Position numbers and translations under genes: made by a program
Part shown: one piece after another, positions 8,396 through 16,957 of the stretch
Layout of the letters: the number at the start of each line of letters is the position of its first letter
Position numbering within the stretch: the first letter of the stretch is position 1
The notes under the pieces: generated by a model
What the model saw: the letters and a program-made list of their open reading frames with translations, nothing else
What the model was told of the DNA's origin: nothing
Databases searched by the model: none
Assembly (NCBI GenBank): GCA_012728015.1
Contig: JAAYFY010000037.1
Location: 124,001-188,000 of the forward strand
Direction: 5' to 3'
DNA: 64,000 nt
Origin: Clostridiaceae bacterium
Lineage (GTDB): Bacteria > Bacillota > Clostridia > DSM-8532

Positions 8396-10333
8396 TTACC
8401 AGTCAACCGCTATCTTTTGCCACAATTCGGTATCCATGTCCAATTGCGACTCCAAGTACAGGAGGGTATTCTCGTAATCGGACCAGAGCCGGATGGTCAG
8501 GGTCCTTCCTGATATGTGGAGGGTTCCGCCATCCTGGAAAACGAGGGCTTTGTCCGCCTTAAAGTAGAAGGTGATCTCGATGCTGGTGGTGTTGCCCTCC
8601 TTGTAATTTATGAACAGGTTAAACGGGTCGGTATTCAGGATATCCTGCCTTAATGCCTCCAGAAACCCTGCCTTTTCCTCAGGTGCCGCAAGGTTTAAAG
8701 CAGTGTTGTTCTCGTCATGGAACAGAACCTGGATGATATTCAGGTCTTCAGCCTTAACGGTCAGCAAGGGGCTGGACTTTTCCATAAACTCCGCAGATGT
8801 TAAAAGTTCATGAAAAGCGGTTTCCAGTTCCCCACCGTTTATAACCTTATAGGGAAGGAAATAGGCCCTTTGCACGGTTCTGCCGTTTTTAAGCCGGTAG
8901 GTAAAGGTAAGGTTGAAATAACGCACGACGGGGCTCTCATAGTAATACGGTTCAGATCCAAAACCAGGTCTGCTCAGGGATGAGGCATTCGCTGCAATAA
9001 CCCTGTGGAAGGCCACGGCTCTTTCTATGGTTTCGGGGTTTTCCAGCACGCCGCGCCTTTGCCTGAGCAACCGGATCATGTTTTCGTCCAGCCTGGCAGG
9101 GGGATGGTCCCTGTAATCGCTGTCCCATAAAAGGTATCTGTGCCTGTCGGGGTCATAGGTGTCAGGATCAAGAGCGATTTTTGCATATTCATCCGGGTAG
9201 TTTCCCACATACATGATCTCCACGTCCGAAGCATCGGGGACATAGGTTTCATATCCGAAGAAATCAAAATTTATTGATGACAGGAGAAACACGATGACCA
9301 GGGCGAAGATTAGGAATCCCTTTATGTGCCTGAAAACACCGAAGGTTTTTTTAAGCAGCATTTCGGCGGCAAAGTAGCCGATAAATCCGCCGATGAGGTA
9401 GCTGATCAAAAATACCGGGAAATCCCTTCCGAAATTCATTAAGCTTACTATAATGCTGCCCAAAAGCGCAGAGGAACAGAATGCCACGCTGTATTTAAAT
9501 ACAGGCTTCATGACCTTAAGGCTGATGACATCGCCGGCTGTTTCCATGTGACGTTTCCTGTAGACAGCACGTGCCCCCAGGACGAAAGCCAACCCGGCAG
9601 CCAGGTAGCAGACAAGAACCAGGTAGTTTCCCTTGCCAATCGAGAAGCCCGAGAAAAACTCCTCAAGATAGACGATGGGCGAGAAGGGATCAACCAGACT
9701 GTAGCTCGAGCTGGCATAGCCATAGAGCAGCGACATTAAAACCGTTCTTATAACATCTTTCAAAAACACTGCAAGGAAGTTGAATATGAAGAAGAACAGG
9801 GCATGGGCCGCCAGATGCCCGGTGAACATACCCACAAATACAGCAAAGGAATACAGAAGGAACAGAATAACGGCTGAAACGAGCATCCACAACAGAGACC
9901 CTGCGATATGGGTGATGCCCATCAGAAGTTCACCCACGATGAGAATGGCCCCGGATACTGCCAGCGGCAGCAGGACAAGGGTCAGGCCTGACAGGTAATG
10001 GGTTGTAAATAGGCCTTTCCTGTCTATGGGCAGCGCATGGATCATGGCAGTGTTTTTCTGAAAATGGATATGGGAAAAGACCGCCAGTGCCGATATCAGG
10101 CTGAAAAAGGGGAACAGAAAGGTTACCAGGATATCGCTGTACCTGAAGATCTCCAGGGCGACCTCACCCGGCTCAAAGACCGAATAGCTCCCAAAGGTAT
10201 TGGCAGATACATAGCGCAGAAAGTTAAGTATGTTCAAGGTTAGCAGGAAGGCAAATGAAAACGCTGTAAGCCAGAAACGCTTAAGGTTAAAGAAATATAT
10301 ACCCTTATTAAAGGATGATGTTTTTAACCGCAT
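8396..10333 (-). CDS. ABC-2-type transporter permease with large extracytoplasmic part (DUF6449-like)
   Basis: A 645-residue membrane protein. Six or more hydrophobic segments lie in residues 1-270 (e.g. AFSFAFLLTLNILNFL) and two more near 280-350 (e.g. GFLIFALVIVFLL). A soluble C-terminal domain of about 290 residues follows. The arrangement fits the clostridial permeases that accompany YtrA-type regulators. Its ATPase is encoded directly upstream with a 26-base overlap, so the two form an exporter or sensor whose substrate (perhaps lipid-targeting antibiotics, by analogy to ytr loci) is not shown. GGGAGG lies 8 nt before the ATG. Confidence 0.8.
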   Translation of the reverse strand: MRLKTSSFNKGIYFFNLKRFWLTAFSFAFLLTLNILNFLRYVSANTFGSYSVFEPGEVALEIFRYSDILVTFLFPFFSLISALAVFSHIHFQKNTAMIHALPIDRKGLFTTHYLSGLTLVLLPLAVSGAILIVGELLMGITHIAGSLLWMLVSAVILFLLYSFAVFVGMFTGHLAAHALFFFIFNFLAVFLKDVIRTVLMSLLYGYASSSYSLVDPFSPIVYLEEFFSGFSIGKGNYLVLVCYLAAGLAFVLGARAVYRKRHMETAGDVISLKVMKPVFKYSVAFCSSALLGSIIVSLMNFGRDFPVFLISYLIGGFIGYFAAEMLLKKTFGVFRHIKGFLIFALVIVFLLSSINFDFFGYETYVPDASDVEIMYVGNYPDEYAKIALDPDTYDPDRHRYLLWDSDYRDHPPARLDENMIRLLRQRRGVLENPETIERAVAFHRVIAANASSLSRPGFGSEPYYYESPVVRYFNLTFTYRLKNGRTVQRAYFLPYKVINGGELETAFHELLTSAEFMEKSSPLLTVKAEDLNIIQVLFHDENNTALNLAAPEEKAGFLEALRQDILNTDPFNLFINYKEGNTTSIEITFYFKADKALVFQDGGTLHISGRTLTIRLWSDYENTLLYLESQLDMDTELWQKIAVDW

Positions 10334-11204
10334 AATTCATACCTCCCAGCTCGTAAATAAAGATTTCTTCCAGGGAAAGGGGAAGGGCATCAATAATGAT
10401 CGGCCGGAGCTTGCTGACGTGGCTGAGTATTTCGTCCCTGTCCCCGCGGACAATCAGGACCCAAACGCGTCCGCTGGACTGCCTGTTAAGAATATTAAGT
10501 TCATTCATTTCCTCAGGCAGCGGTCCGTCAAAGGCCACCTGGAGCTTCATGATATTGTTCTGGATCTCCGACAGGTTTCTTTCAAGGATTATCCTGCCCT
10601 CATGCATTATTCCCACATGGTCGCAGACATCCTCCAGTTCCCGAAGGTTATGGGATGAAACGAATACTGTCATATTCCTTTCGGCAACATCCTGCAGAAG
10701 GACGCTCCAGACCTTCCTGCGCATAACCGGATCAAGCCCGTCCACCGGCTCATCCAGGAGCATAAGGTCGGGTTTCAGGCATATGCCCAGCCAGAAAGCC
10801 GCCTGTTTTTTCATGCCCCTGGACAGTCTCCTTAAACTCTTCCTCGGATCGAACGGAAACACCTCGTAGAGCTTGTTGAAACGCTCTTCGTCAAAGACCG
10901 GATAGACCGATTGGTAGAATTTCTTCATGTCCAGAAGGTTTGCCTGGGGGAAGAAATATATATCATCGGGAATATAGGCGGTTCTGGCCTTTACCGCAAT
11001 GTTTTCAAAGCTGGGCTGCCCGTCTATTTTTATGGTTCCGCTGTCGGGGATGAATACTCCGGCCAGGTGCTTGATCAGGGTAGTCTTTCCTGCTCCGTTG
11101 GGACCAACCAGCCCGTAGACAGACCCCCTGCTGACCGTGATGTCCACGCCGTTCAAAGCCCAGAAACCATCGAATGATTTTCTGAGTCCTCTTACTTCAA
11201 TCAT
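10308..11204 (-). CDS. ABC transporter ATP-binding protein (YtrB-like)
   Basis: A 298-residue ABC ATPase with Walker A GPNGAGKT (34-41), signature LSRGMKKQ, Walker B LMLLDEPVDGLDP and the H-loop in VSSHNLREL. It energises the permease encoded next. Start ATG 11204 (MIEVRGLRKSF) follows GAGGAGGG by 8 nt and overlaps the end of the regulator gene by 8 bases, so all three genes are translationally coupled. Single ATPase plus single large permease suggests a homodimeric ABC-2 complex. Confidence 0.9.
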   Translation of the reverse strand: MIEVRGLRKSFDGFWALNGVDITVSRGSVYGLVGPNGAGKTTLIKHLAGVFIPDSGTIKIDGQPSFENIAVKARTAYIPDDIYFFPQANLLDMKKFYQSVYPVFDEERFNKLYEVFPFDPRKSLRRLSRGMKKQAAFWLGICLKPDLMLLDEPVDGLDPVMRRKVWSVLLQDVAERNMTVFVSSHNLRELEDVCDHVGIMHEGRIILERNLSEIQNNIMKLQVAFDGPLPEEMNELNILNRQSSGRVWVLIVRGDRDEILSHVSKLRPIIIDALPLSLEEIFIYELGGMNYAVKNIIL

Positions 11205-11586
11205 GGGTTTTACCCTCCTCATCAGCTATTATGGATTTATCGATCAACTTTAGGATCTCATGCCTGGTCATGCCAAGGTAACTCAACTCCCTTACCTCGG
11301 ATTTTATGGAGGATATGAGCGATTCTATACGCTCAGGGTCCTTCTTTTCCGGCGGAGCGGCAACAAAACTGCCCCTTCCCGGCACCGAGTAGATAAATCC
11401 GTCGGACTCCAGGTCCTTGTACGCCTTTTGAATGGTGTTGGGATTGATGGAGGTGGTTTGTGCCAGTTCCCGGACCGAGGGCAGCTTTTCATCCTCGGAA
11501 AGGGCCCCGGTGACGATGAGTTGCTTTATATTGTCCTTTATCTGTTCGTATAAGGGTTTTGGGCTCCTTAAATCAATGATGATAAT
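11197..11586 (-). CDS. GntR-family (YtrA subfamily) repressor, ATT start codon
   Basis: A 129-residue winged-helix regulator. The N-terminus reads IIIDLRSPKPLYEQI and the recognition region SVRELAQTTSINPNTIQKA is typical of YtrA-type GntR proteins, as is the short helical C-terminus (about 75-129). No ATG, GTG or TTG exists in frame ahead of the DNA-binding domain. The perfect AAGGAGG (11594-11600) is 7 nt from an ATT at 11584-11586, and an in-frame TGA lies upstream, so ATT is the likely start. The first gene of an operon with the ABC ATPase and permease, it probably represses its own promoter through the palindrome at 11642-11680. Confidence 0.85.
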   Translation of the reverse strand: MIIIDLRSPKPLYEQIKDNIKQLIVTGALSEDEKLPSVRELAQTTSINPNTIQKAYKDLESDGFIYSVPGRGSFVAAPPEKKDPERIESLISSIKSEVRELSYLGMTRHEILKLIDKSIIADEEGKTHD

Positions 11587-11630
11587 GTTAATCCCTCCTT
11601 CCGCTCACGGCAGGCGTGTAAAGCCTTAAG

Positions 11631-11680
11631 AGTGTACTAAGTATAATAAGTGTACTATAACAGATAGTACACTTATTATA
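11631..11680. promoter_or_regulatory. Palindromic operator of the gntR-ABC operon
   Basis: A perfect 17-bp inverted repeat (11642-11658 and 11664-11680, spacer AACAG) has the core AGTGTACTAT/ATAGTACACT. A further half-site AGTGTACTA lies at 11631-11639. The upstream arm contains the -10 box of the promoter, so binding should block RNA polymerase. YtrA-type regulators are known to bind such AGTGTACTA-like repeats; the assignment to this regulator is inferred from position. Confidence 0.8.
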
Positions 11681-11704
11681 CCCCGCATATGCAAATACTG
11701 TCAA
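11675..11704 (-). promoter_or_regulatory. Promoter of the gntR-ABC operon
   Basis: TTGACA (11699-11704) and TATAAT (11675-11680) on the minus strand, spacer 18 nt. The -10 box lies inside the operator palindrome. Confidence 0.82.
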
Positions 11705-11753
11705 GAAAAAACCGGGCAGGCAGAACCCGGATTGCAGCGGTCTGCCTGCCCGG
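11705..11753 (-). terminator. Intrinsic terminator of the lipoprotein gene
   Basis: A 13-bp GC-rich stem (11712-11724 with 11741-11753) is followed on the minus strand by TTTTTT. It abuts the -35 box of the gntR operon promoter, so it insulates that promoter from read-through. Confidence 0.88.
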
Positions 11754-11780
11754 CCTTGCCAGGCTCGCAAGTGATCCCGG

Positions 11781-12665
11781 TCAGAAAGGTATTGCCTTCT
11801 CCACAATTATCTCTTCGTATGACGGTGCGGATTTTTCATAATACTTTTCCCTTGTACGCAGGAATTTTGAGCCAATTTTTGCATATTCCCAGTCCATATA
11901 CTCTGTTTGGATCCCCGTGGTAACATACTCTACAGGCCTGGACAGTGTGTAACAGGTGACAGTAACATTGCCGAAGCCAAAATCCTTGGTTTCCTGCTTT
12001 TTATCTTCAAGCTCCCATCTTCCCATTTTTATTGTGTCGGGTATTTCATCCTCGTGACGTATGGAAAAGTAACCGTTGTCAAATTCATACAGCGCTTCTT
12101 CCAGGTAAATCGCAGAGCAGTCATAGGGATTGCTGAACAACTCGCCATTCTCCTGAGCCTGGATGATCTCAAGGTCTTCATTTATCCATACCTCGAACTC
12201 ACAGTCCTTATTATATTCTGGATAATCGGGGTGACGTTCATAATATGTACATGCGAAGCGCTTCGTATTTTGCCCGTCAACCGTCTCATCACCGATAAAC
12301 CTGTAAGACAGGCCTATTTCTGAACCGGAAACATGCACAGAGGTAAATGCCACTTCTTTAAAAATGGACATCATGTCTAAGTTAGCAATTAAGCCAAGAT
12401 CGTAAAAATCCCCGCCGCTCGTTCTTTTTCCGGGCCGGTCTTCTTCCCCGCCTTCACCATAATCCCAGGATTCTCCCCAAAACGCTTCGGGATCTTCCTC
12501 GAATTCAGGATCATCCAGGAGGTCGAAAAGACCATCATCGGTTTTTTCCCCGGAGTCCTCCCGCCGGCCTGCGCGATCATCCCTGTCGTCGTCTGCCTCT
12601 CTGCCGCAGCCAACCGCAGTCACGGCAAGTATAAATACCATTGCCAGCGCCATCAGTTTTCTCAT
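11781..12665 (-). CDS. Lipoprotein of unknown function
   Basis: A 294-residue protein with a lipoprotein signal peptide MRKLMALAMVFILAVTAVGC; Cys20 would be lipidated. A strongly acidic, low-complexity region (about 21-75, rich in D, E, R, G) is followed by a probably beta-rich domain (about 80-294) with no motif I recognise. The start at 12665 is preferred because GGAGG is 7 nt upstream and it begins the signal peptide; frames further upstream lack a signal. It is a single-gene unit with its own terminator and should be anchored on the outer face of the cytoplasmic membrane. Confidence 0.7.
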   Translation of the reverse strand: MRKLMALAMVFILAVTAVGCGREADDDRDDRAGRREDSGEKTDDGLFDLLDDPEFEEDPEAFWGESWDYGEGGEEDRPGKRTSGGDFYDLGLIANLDMMSIFKEVAFTSVHVSGSEIGLSYRFIGDETVDGQNTKRFACTYYERHPDYPEYNKDCEFEVWINEDLEIIQAQENGELFSNPYDCSAIYLEEALYEFDNGYFSIRHEDEIPDTIKMGRWELEDKKQETKDFGFGNVTVTCYTLSRPVEYVTTGIQTEYMDWEYAKIGSKFLRTREKYYEKSAPSYEEIIVEKAIPF

Positions 12666-12803
12666 AACGATACCTCCACAAATAATAATGGAATTCATGA
12701 ATTGCTTCAGTATGGCCGGATTATATCAGATTCTTTTTATGGGAGTCAGTCCGGTTATTATTATTAAAGGTAATAATGTTGTCATTTTGCCAGGCATTAT
12801 ACA

Positions 12804-12870
12804 TGTCATTGCAAGCGTGGCATTCCCCGGACTGTCATTGCGAGCTGAGCGTAAACGAAGCAAGGCAATC
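12804..12870 (+). repeat. Copies of the TGTCATTGC-type intergenic repeat
   Basis: TGTCATTGCAAG (12804-12815) and TGTCATTGCGAG (12833-12844), the second followed by ACGAAGCAAGGCAATCTC, belong to a small dispersed family. Related copies lie at 13018-13085, 15251-15300 and, inverted, 40358-40384. Confidence 0.65.
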
Positions 12871-12905
12871 TCTGCTGTGATTCGCCAGTTATTGCGTGTT
12901 ATAGC

Positions 12906-12977
12906 CGTGCTGTTCAGGCTTTCCTTCAGTCCTCGTAAATAGAAAGCATGCGGAGTCAGTCGAGGCTGAACAGCACG
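12906..12977. repeat. Imperfect hairpin element with 12-bp inverted ends
   Basis: CGTGCTGTTCAG (12906-12917) is the exact reverse complement of CTGAACAGCACG (12966-12977), with smaller nested complementarity inside. It lies between two TGTCATTGC-type repeats and could be part of a mosaic of small non-autonomous elements. No coding potential. Confidence 0.55.
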
Positions 12978-13017
12978 TCTCCCTGTAAGCCCATGCGGAC
13001 CTTTATATGTATTATTA

Positions 13018-13085
13018 GTGTCATTGCGAGGAGGCGGAGCCGACGAAGCAATCTCGCGCCCACTGTGTTTCATTCGCAATGACAC
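13018..13085. repeat. MITE-like 68-bp element with 12-bp terminal inverted repeats
   Basis: GTGTCATTGCGA (13018-13029) and TCGCAATGACAC (13074-13085) are exact inverted repeats around GACGAAGCAATCTC. It resembles short intergenic palindromic repeats common in Clostridia and other phyla. It sits 21 bases after metG and its hairpin might also help end that transcript, although no T-tract follows. Confidence 0.7.
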
Positions 13086-13106
13086 CAGGGCCTGCTCACA
13101 ATGGTA

Positions 13107-14744
13107 TCAGGAAATGCCCTTCAGTCTTTGTACTTCCTCTTCCGCCGCCTTCCTGTCGAGACGCTGAAACAGTATCACGGGCTCGCCCAGCCTGCGCCCG
13201 GATTCAATGGATACAGGCTTCCACTGGTGCTTATCAATCACACCAAGCATATTCCTGATCTGTTCGCAGGAGAACGGTACGAACGGCTCCATAAGAATGC
13301 TGAGACAGGCAATAATCTGAACCAGGTTGAACATGGTTTTCGCGCAGTCTTCGGGGTTCTCATGGATTGTGATCCAGGCTTTTTTATCATCAAAGTATTT
13401 ATTGGCGGACCGGACCAGTGAAAAGGCGTCCTGCAGCGCGTCCCGGAATGCCCCTTCCTCAATGTGCTTTCCACAAAGGCTGAAGGCTTCTTCGATGGAA
13501 GTCCTGATACGGTCCTCAAGGTAACCCGCGGGCACCCTTGATCCATAGTTTTTCCTTATGAATACGAGGGTCCTGTTGACCAGGTTGCCAAACTGCCCTG
13601 CCAGATCCGCATTATGTGTGCTGACAAACTCCTGCCAGGAGAAGTCTGAGTCCTTCTTTTCGGGTCCGTTGGCGATGAAGAAATAACGGATGGAGTCGGG
13701 CTGGTAACGTTCCAACAGGTAAGGAATCCATACTGCCCAGTTGCTGCTGGTGGATATCTTTCTGCCCTCCAGCGTTTCATACTCAGCCGACACAATCCTG
13801 TCGGGAAGCCTCAGGCCGCCATGGGCCAGCAGCAGGGCGGGCAGGATAACCGTATAAAAAGGGATGTTGTCCTTTCCGTGGACATAATAGTGGCGTACAT
13901 CGCCGCTTTCCGGATCCCAGAATGCTTCAAAGCTGTTCCCGGTCTTTTCGCACCACTGCCTGCATCCTGAAAGATACCCCAAAACAGCCTCCAGCCAAAC
14001 GTAAATCTTCTTATTCTCAAAACCCGGAAGCGGCACATCGATGCCCCAGTCAATGTCACGGGTGGCAGCCCGGTCCCGGAGCCCTTCATCCAGGTACCTT
14101 CCAGTCATTCCGATGGCGTTCGCCCGCCAATACTCTGCCCTGTCCAGGTAATCCCGGATGTCCTTTTCAAACCTGCCCAGCGGTATAAACAAATGGGTGG
14201 AAGTCTTGAAATCGGGTTCGCTGCCGCAGATCCCGCATCTTCTCTCTTCCAGCTGGAAGGGGTCCAAAAGGCTTCCGCAATGGTCGCACTGGTCGCCCTT
14301 GGCACCCTTCCCGCATCCGGGGCATTTCCCAACCACAAAGCGGTCGGGGAGGAACTGGTCGCAGCGGCCACAAAAGACCTGTTCGACGTCTTTCTCGTAA
14401 AGAAAACCTTTTTTGTAAAGGGTTGAGAAAAACTCTCGGACAAATGCCTTATGGTATGGGGAGGTGGTTCTCCCGTAGCTGTCGTAGGTAAAACCCAGCT
14501 TCCTGAATGAATCCTCGAATTCCCTGTGATAATGGTCCGCAATGGCAGACGGGTGCACCCCTTCGGTTCTCGCCTTGATTTTAATAGGCGTGCCATGGCA
14601 GTCACTGCCTGAAACATAGCATACCGTATCACCCTTGAGCCTGTGATATCTTGCCAGTACATCTCCGCCGATCAGGGAGGAGAGATGTCCGATATGAAGC
14701 GATCCGTTGGCATAAGGCCACGCGCATCCTATTAATATCTTCAT
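13107..14744 (-). CDS. metG: Methionyl-tRNA synthetase
   Basis: A class I synthetase of 545 residues charging tRNA-Met. HIGH motif HIGH (17-20) after WPYANGSL. A double zinc-knuckle insert has four CxxC-type pairs (CGRC, CPGC, CDHC, CGIC). The KMSKS equivalent is KISTS in EGRKISTSSNW, as in the four-cysteine archaeal/E. coli-like class. There is no C-terminal tRNA-binding Trbp111 domain, so this is a short form. The start at 14744 (MKILIGCAWP) follows AGGAAGGA; longer frames add a non-conserved extension. Controlled by a methionine T-box upstream. Confidence 0.93.
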   Translation of the reverse strand: MKILIGCAWPYANGSLHIGHLSSLIGGDVLARYHRLKGDTVCYVSGSDCHGTPIKIKARTEGVHPSAIADHYHREFEDSFRKLGFTYDSYGRTTSPYHKAFVREFFSTLYKKGFLYEKDVEQVFCGRCDQFLPDRFVVGKCPGCGKGAKGDQCDHCGSLLDPFQLEERRCGICGSEPDFKTSTHLFIPLGRFEKDIRDYLDRAEYWRANAIGMTGRYLDEGLRDRAATRDIDWGIDVPLPGFENKKIYVWLEAVLGYLSGCRQWCEKTGNSFEAFWDPESGDVRHYYVHGKDNIPFYTVILPALLLAHGGLRLPDRIVSAEYETLEGRKISTSSNWAVWIPYLLERYQPDSIRYFFIANGPEKKDSDFSWQEFVSTHNADLAGQFGNLVNRTLVFIRKNYGSRVPAGYLEDRIRTSIEEAFSLCGKHIEEGAFRDALQDAFSLVRSANKYFDDKKAWITIHENPEDCAKTMFNLVQIIACLSILMEPFVPFSCEQIRNMLGVIDKHQWKPVSIESGRRLGEPVILFQRLDRKAAEEEVQRLKGIS

Positions 14745-14884
14745 AAGAATCCTTCCTTTCCTTGTTATTGGGTTGTTGGCACCATGAAGCAGGAGCAAGG
14801 CGCCACCTGCCGGAAAGCATTATCCCGGCCGGTCGGTATCGGCTGATACAATAATCCGCGGTCGACAAACCGTTATCATCGCAA

Positions 14885-15205
14885 CAAAAAAGCTCTCCAC
14901 CCTCAAGTATCATACTCGGGGACGAGAGCTTGATGCTTCGTGGTACCACCCCTGTTTACCCTTTCCCTCGGGGGAAATGGCCTCGGCGAGTACGGCATGA
15001 AAGAATCATGCTTATACTCCGGCACGATAACGGGTGCATCCGTCGCAGCCTAAGGCTTGATCAGCGTTCGGTGCGCAGCTCCAGGGCCATGTTCGGTAAA
15101 GGCTTTCCCCGTCCTTTCTCACCAACCGGACTCTCTGACTGGGGATGATGCCATCCCCAAGGGTATTTCCAATACCTACTCTCCCTTTCATGGCCTTTTG
15201 GTATT
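14885..15205 (-). promoter_or_regulatory. T-box leader (methionine) with terminator
   Basis: On the minus strand the T-box AGGGGTGGTACCACG lies at about 14939-14953. The specifier region CGAACATGGCCC presents AUG when aligned with the tyrS leader, matching metG. A terminator stem AGCTCTC/GAGAGCT is followed by TTTTTT (about 14885-14932). The segment around GCCGGAGTATAAGCATG and CATGCCGTACTCG is shared almost word for word with the tyrS leader. Confidence 0.9.
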
Positions 15206-15211
15206 GGCAGT

Positions 15212-15240
15212 ATTATACGATGTGTAATAATATTTGTAAA
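15212..15240 (-). promoter_or_regulatory. Promoter of the metG T-box transcript
   Basis: TTTACA (15235-15240), 17-nt spacer, TATAAT (15212-15217) on the minus strand. The start would be near 15205. Confidence 0.75.
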
Positions 15241-15250
15241 CCATCACAAC

Positions 15251-15300
15251 TGTCATTGTGATCCCTATTAACTGTCACTGCGAGCCCGGGCAAAGCCGGG
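15251..15300 (+). repeat. Degenerate TGTCATTGC-type repeat copies
   Basis: TGTCATTGTG (15251-15260) and TGTCACTGCGAG (15273-15284) followed by a short GCCCGG/CCGGGC hairpin. They are decayed members of the dispersed family seen near 13.0 kb. The remaining bases up to 15431 show nothing clear. Confidence 0.5.
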
Positions 15301-15431
15301 CGGGGAAATCGCATAACTTTAACCTCCAACTTATTACATCCATAAAGCAAACATTCCCTTTGCAGAACAGCCGTATATTGGTAGAATATTGATTAAGCAG
15401 TCAACGGAGCGGTGAACGGGGGAGGTAATTA

Positions 15432-16001
15432 GTGAAGTATTTCAGCAAGATTGAGGGGGAACGAGTGTTTCTCTCACCTATAAGCATGGATGATTTGGAA
15501 CAATACACGGTCTGGATGAACGATCTTTCCATGACCATGAATCTTGGCCAGGCGCAGGCCGCTATTAGCCTGGCCGCTGAAAAGGAATTCCTGGATAAGC
15601 TGATCAAAGAAGGACATAACTACGCTATTGTGCTTAAAACAAATGAAACGCTGATCGGAAACTGTTCGCTCTTCAATATCAATCATATTCATCGGACAGC
15701 CGAAACGGGCATATTTATCGGCGATGAAAAGTACAGGGGGAAGGGTTATGGCACAGAGGCCATGCTGTTGCTGCTGGCCTATGGCTTTAAGATTCTGAAT
15801 CTTAACAACGTTATGCTCAAGGTATTCTCATTCAACCAACGGGCGATAAGATCATATGAGAAAGCGGGGTTCCGGGTTTTTGGCCGGCGCTCTCAGGCAT
15901 ATTGCGTGAATGGAAAGTATTATGATGAAGTCTTTATGGAAGCCCTGGCCCGGGATTTCAGCACAACCCTTCTGGATGACGTACTGCCTGAAAAGCCATA
16001 A
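15432..16001 (+). CDS. GNAT-family N-acetyltransferase (RimJ/RimL-like)
   Basis: 189 residues. The acetyl-CoA-binding motif A is visible as GIFIGDEKYRGKGYGTEAM (about 95-113), followed by the conserved NLNNVMLKVFSFNQRAIRSY segment ending in YEKAGF. These features fit acetyltransferases that modify protein N-termini or small amines. The start is GTG 15432 behind GGGGGAGG. Monocistronic by position; the substrate is unknown. Confidence 0.85.
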   Translation: MKYFSKIEGERVFLSPISMDDLEQYTVWMNDLSMTMNLGQAQAAISLAAEKEFLDKLIKEGHNYAIVLKTNETLIGNCSLFNINHIHRTAETGIFIGDEKYRGKGYGTEAMLLLLAYGFKILNLNNVMLKVFSFNQRAIRSYEKAGFRVFGRRSQAYCVNGKYYDEVFMEALARDFSTTLLDDVLPEKP

Positions 16002-16075
16002 GTAAATTTATGGGTACTTTTTTAATGTTGTATTGGCAGGCTTTTCAACTGTATAATAAACCTTGGATGTGATTG

Positions 16076-16939
16076 ATGTTGAAAAAAGTGGGAGTTGTGG
16101 TTAACAGGGAGAGGGATCTCGGTTATAACCACACTAAAACCATTGTTGAGGCTCTTTATAAAAAAGGATTTACACCCATCGTGTCTCCGGAGGTCAGCCA
16201 ATATGCCGGACCTCACGCGGTTGCCTCCAACACCATTTATGAGGATGCTGACTTCATAATCTGCGTTGGCGGTGATGGTACATTCTTAAACACTGCCCGA
16301 GCGGCCTATGATTACCGGATACCGGTCCTGGGAATCAACAGGGGTTCTGTGGGCTTCCTTGCCGAGGTTGAAACCCGAGACATCCATCGGGCTGTTGAAA
16401 AGATGGCCCAAGGGGAAGTCAGGATCCAATCCCGGATGGTACTGGATGCCCGCGTTATAAGGGATGGAGATGTAATCTTCAGGGATATAGCCATCAACGA
16501 TGCGGTCGTTTCGCGAGTTGCGGTTTCACGGATATTGAGGCTAAGGGTGAACCTGGATGAGAAATATGTGGATTCATTTCCCGGCGACGGCATCATAGTG
16601 TCCACGCCTACCGGCTCCACGGCATACTCGCTTTCAGCGGGAGGTCCCATAGCGCAGCCTGACATGCGTCTTATGGTCATTACGCCCATATGTCCGCACA
16701 TCCTGTATTCCAGGTCGTTCATAACGGCCGAGGACAGGGTTGTTCGCATCACCCTGGATGATAACGGTGTAACTCAGGCCATGCTTACCATGGATGGCCA
16801 AACGCACTCGGAACTATACCCGGGAGACCTTGTGGAGGTTAGGGCGGCGGCCCAGGATGCTTTTTTTGCGTCTGTCAGCAATGTCAATTTTTACGACGTG
16901 CTTCGGGCAAAAATACATGGATGCCAGCCATTTTTATAG
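16076..16939 (+). CDS. nadK: NAD kinase
   Basis: 287 residues. It phosphorylates NAD to NADP. It carries GGDGTF (65-70) with the catalytic Asp, the GINRGSVGFLAE segment and SFPGDGIIVSTPTGSTAYSL-type substrate loop, all diagnostic of the PpnK family. Start ATG 16076 (MLKKVGVVVN) has a weak Shine-Dalgarno (GGATGTGA); TTG 16073 is an alternative. It heads the Clostridia-type run nadK-argR-recN, with 18 bases before argR. Confidence 0.94.
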   Translation: MLKKVGVVVNRERDLGYNHTKTIVEALYKKGFTPIVSPEVSQYAGPHAVASNTIYEDADFIICVGGDGTFLNTARAAYDYRIPVLGINRGSVGFLAEVETRDIHRAVEKMAQGEVRIQSRMVLDARVIRDGDVIFRDIAINDAVVSRVAVSRILRLRVNLDEKYVDSFPGDGIIVSTPTGSTAYSLSAGGPIAQPDMRLMVITPICPHILYSRSFITAEDRVVRITLDDNGVTQAMLTMDGQTHSELYPGDLVEVRAAAQDAFFASVSNVNFYDVLRAKIHGCQPFL

Positions 16940-16957
16940 TAGGGGAGGATATTTAAG

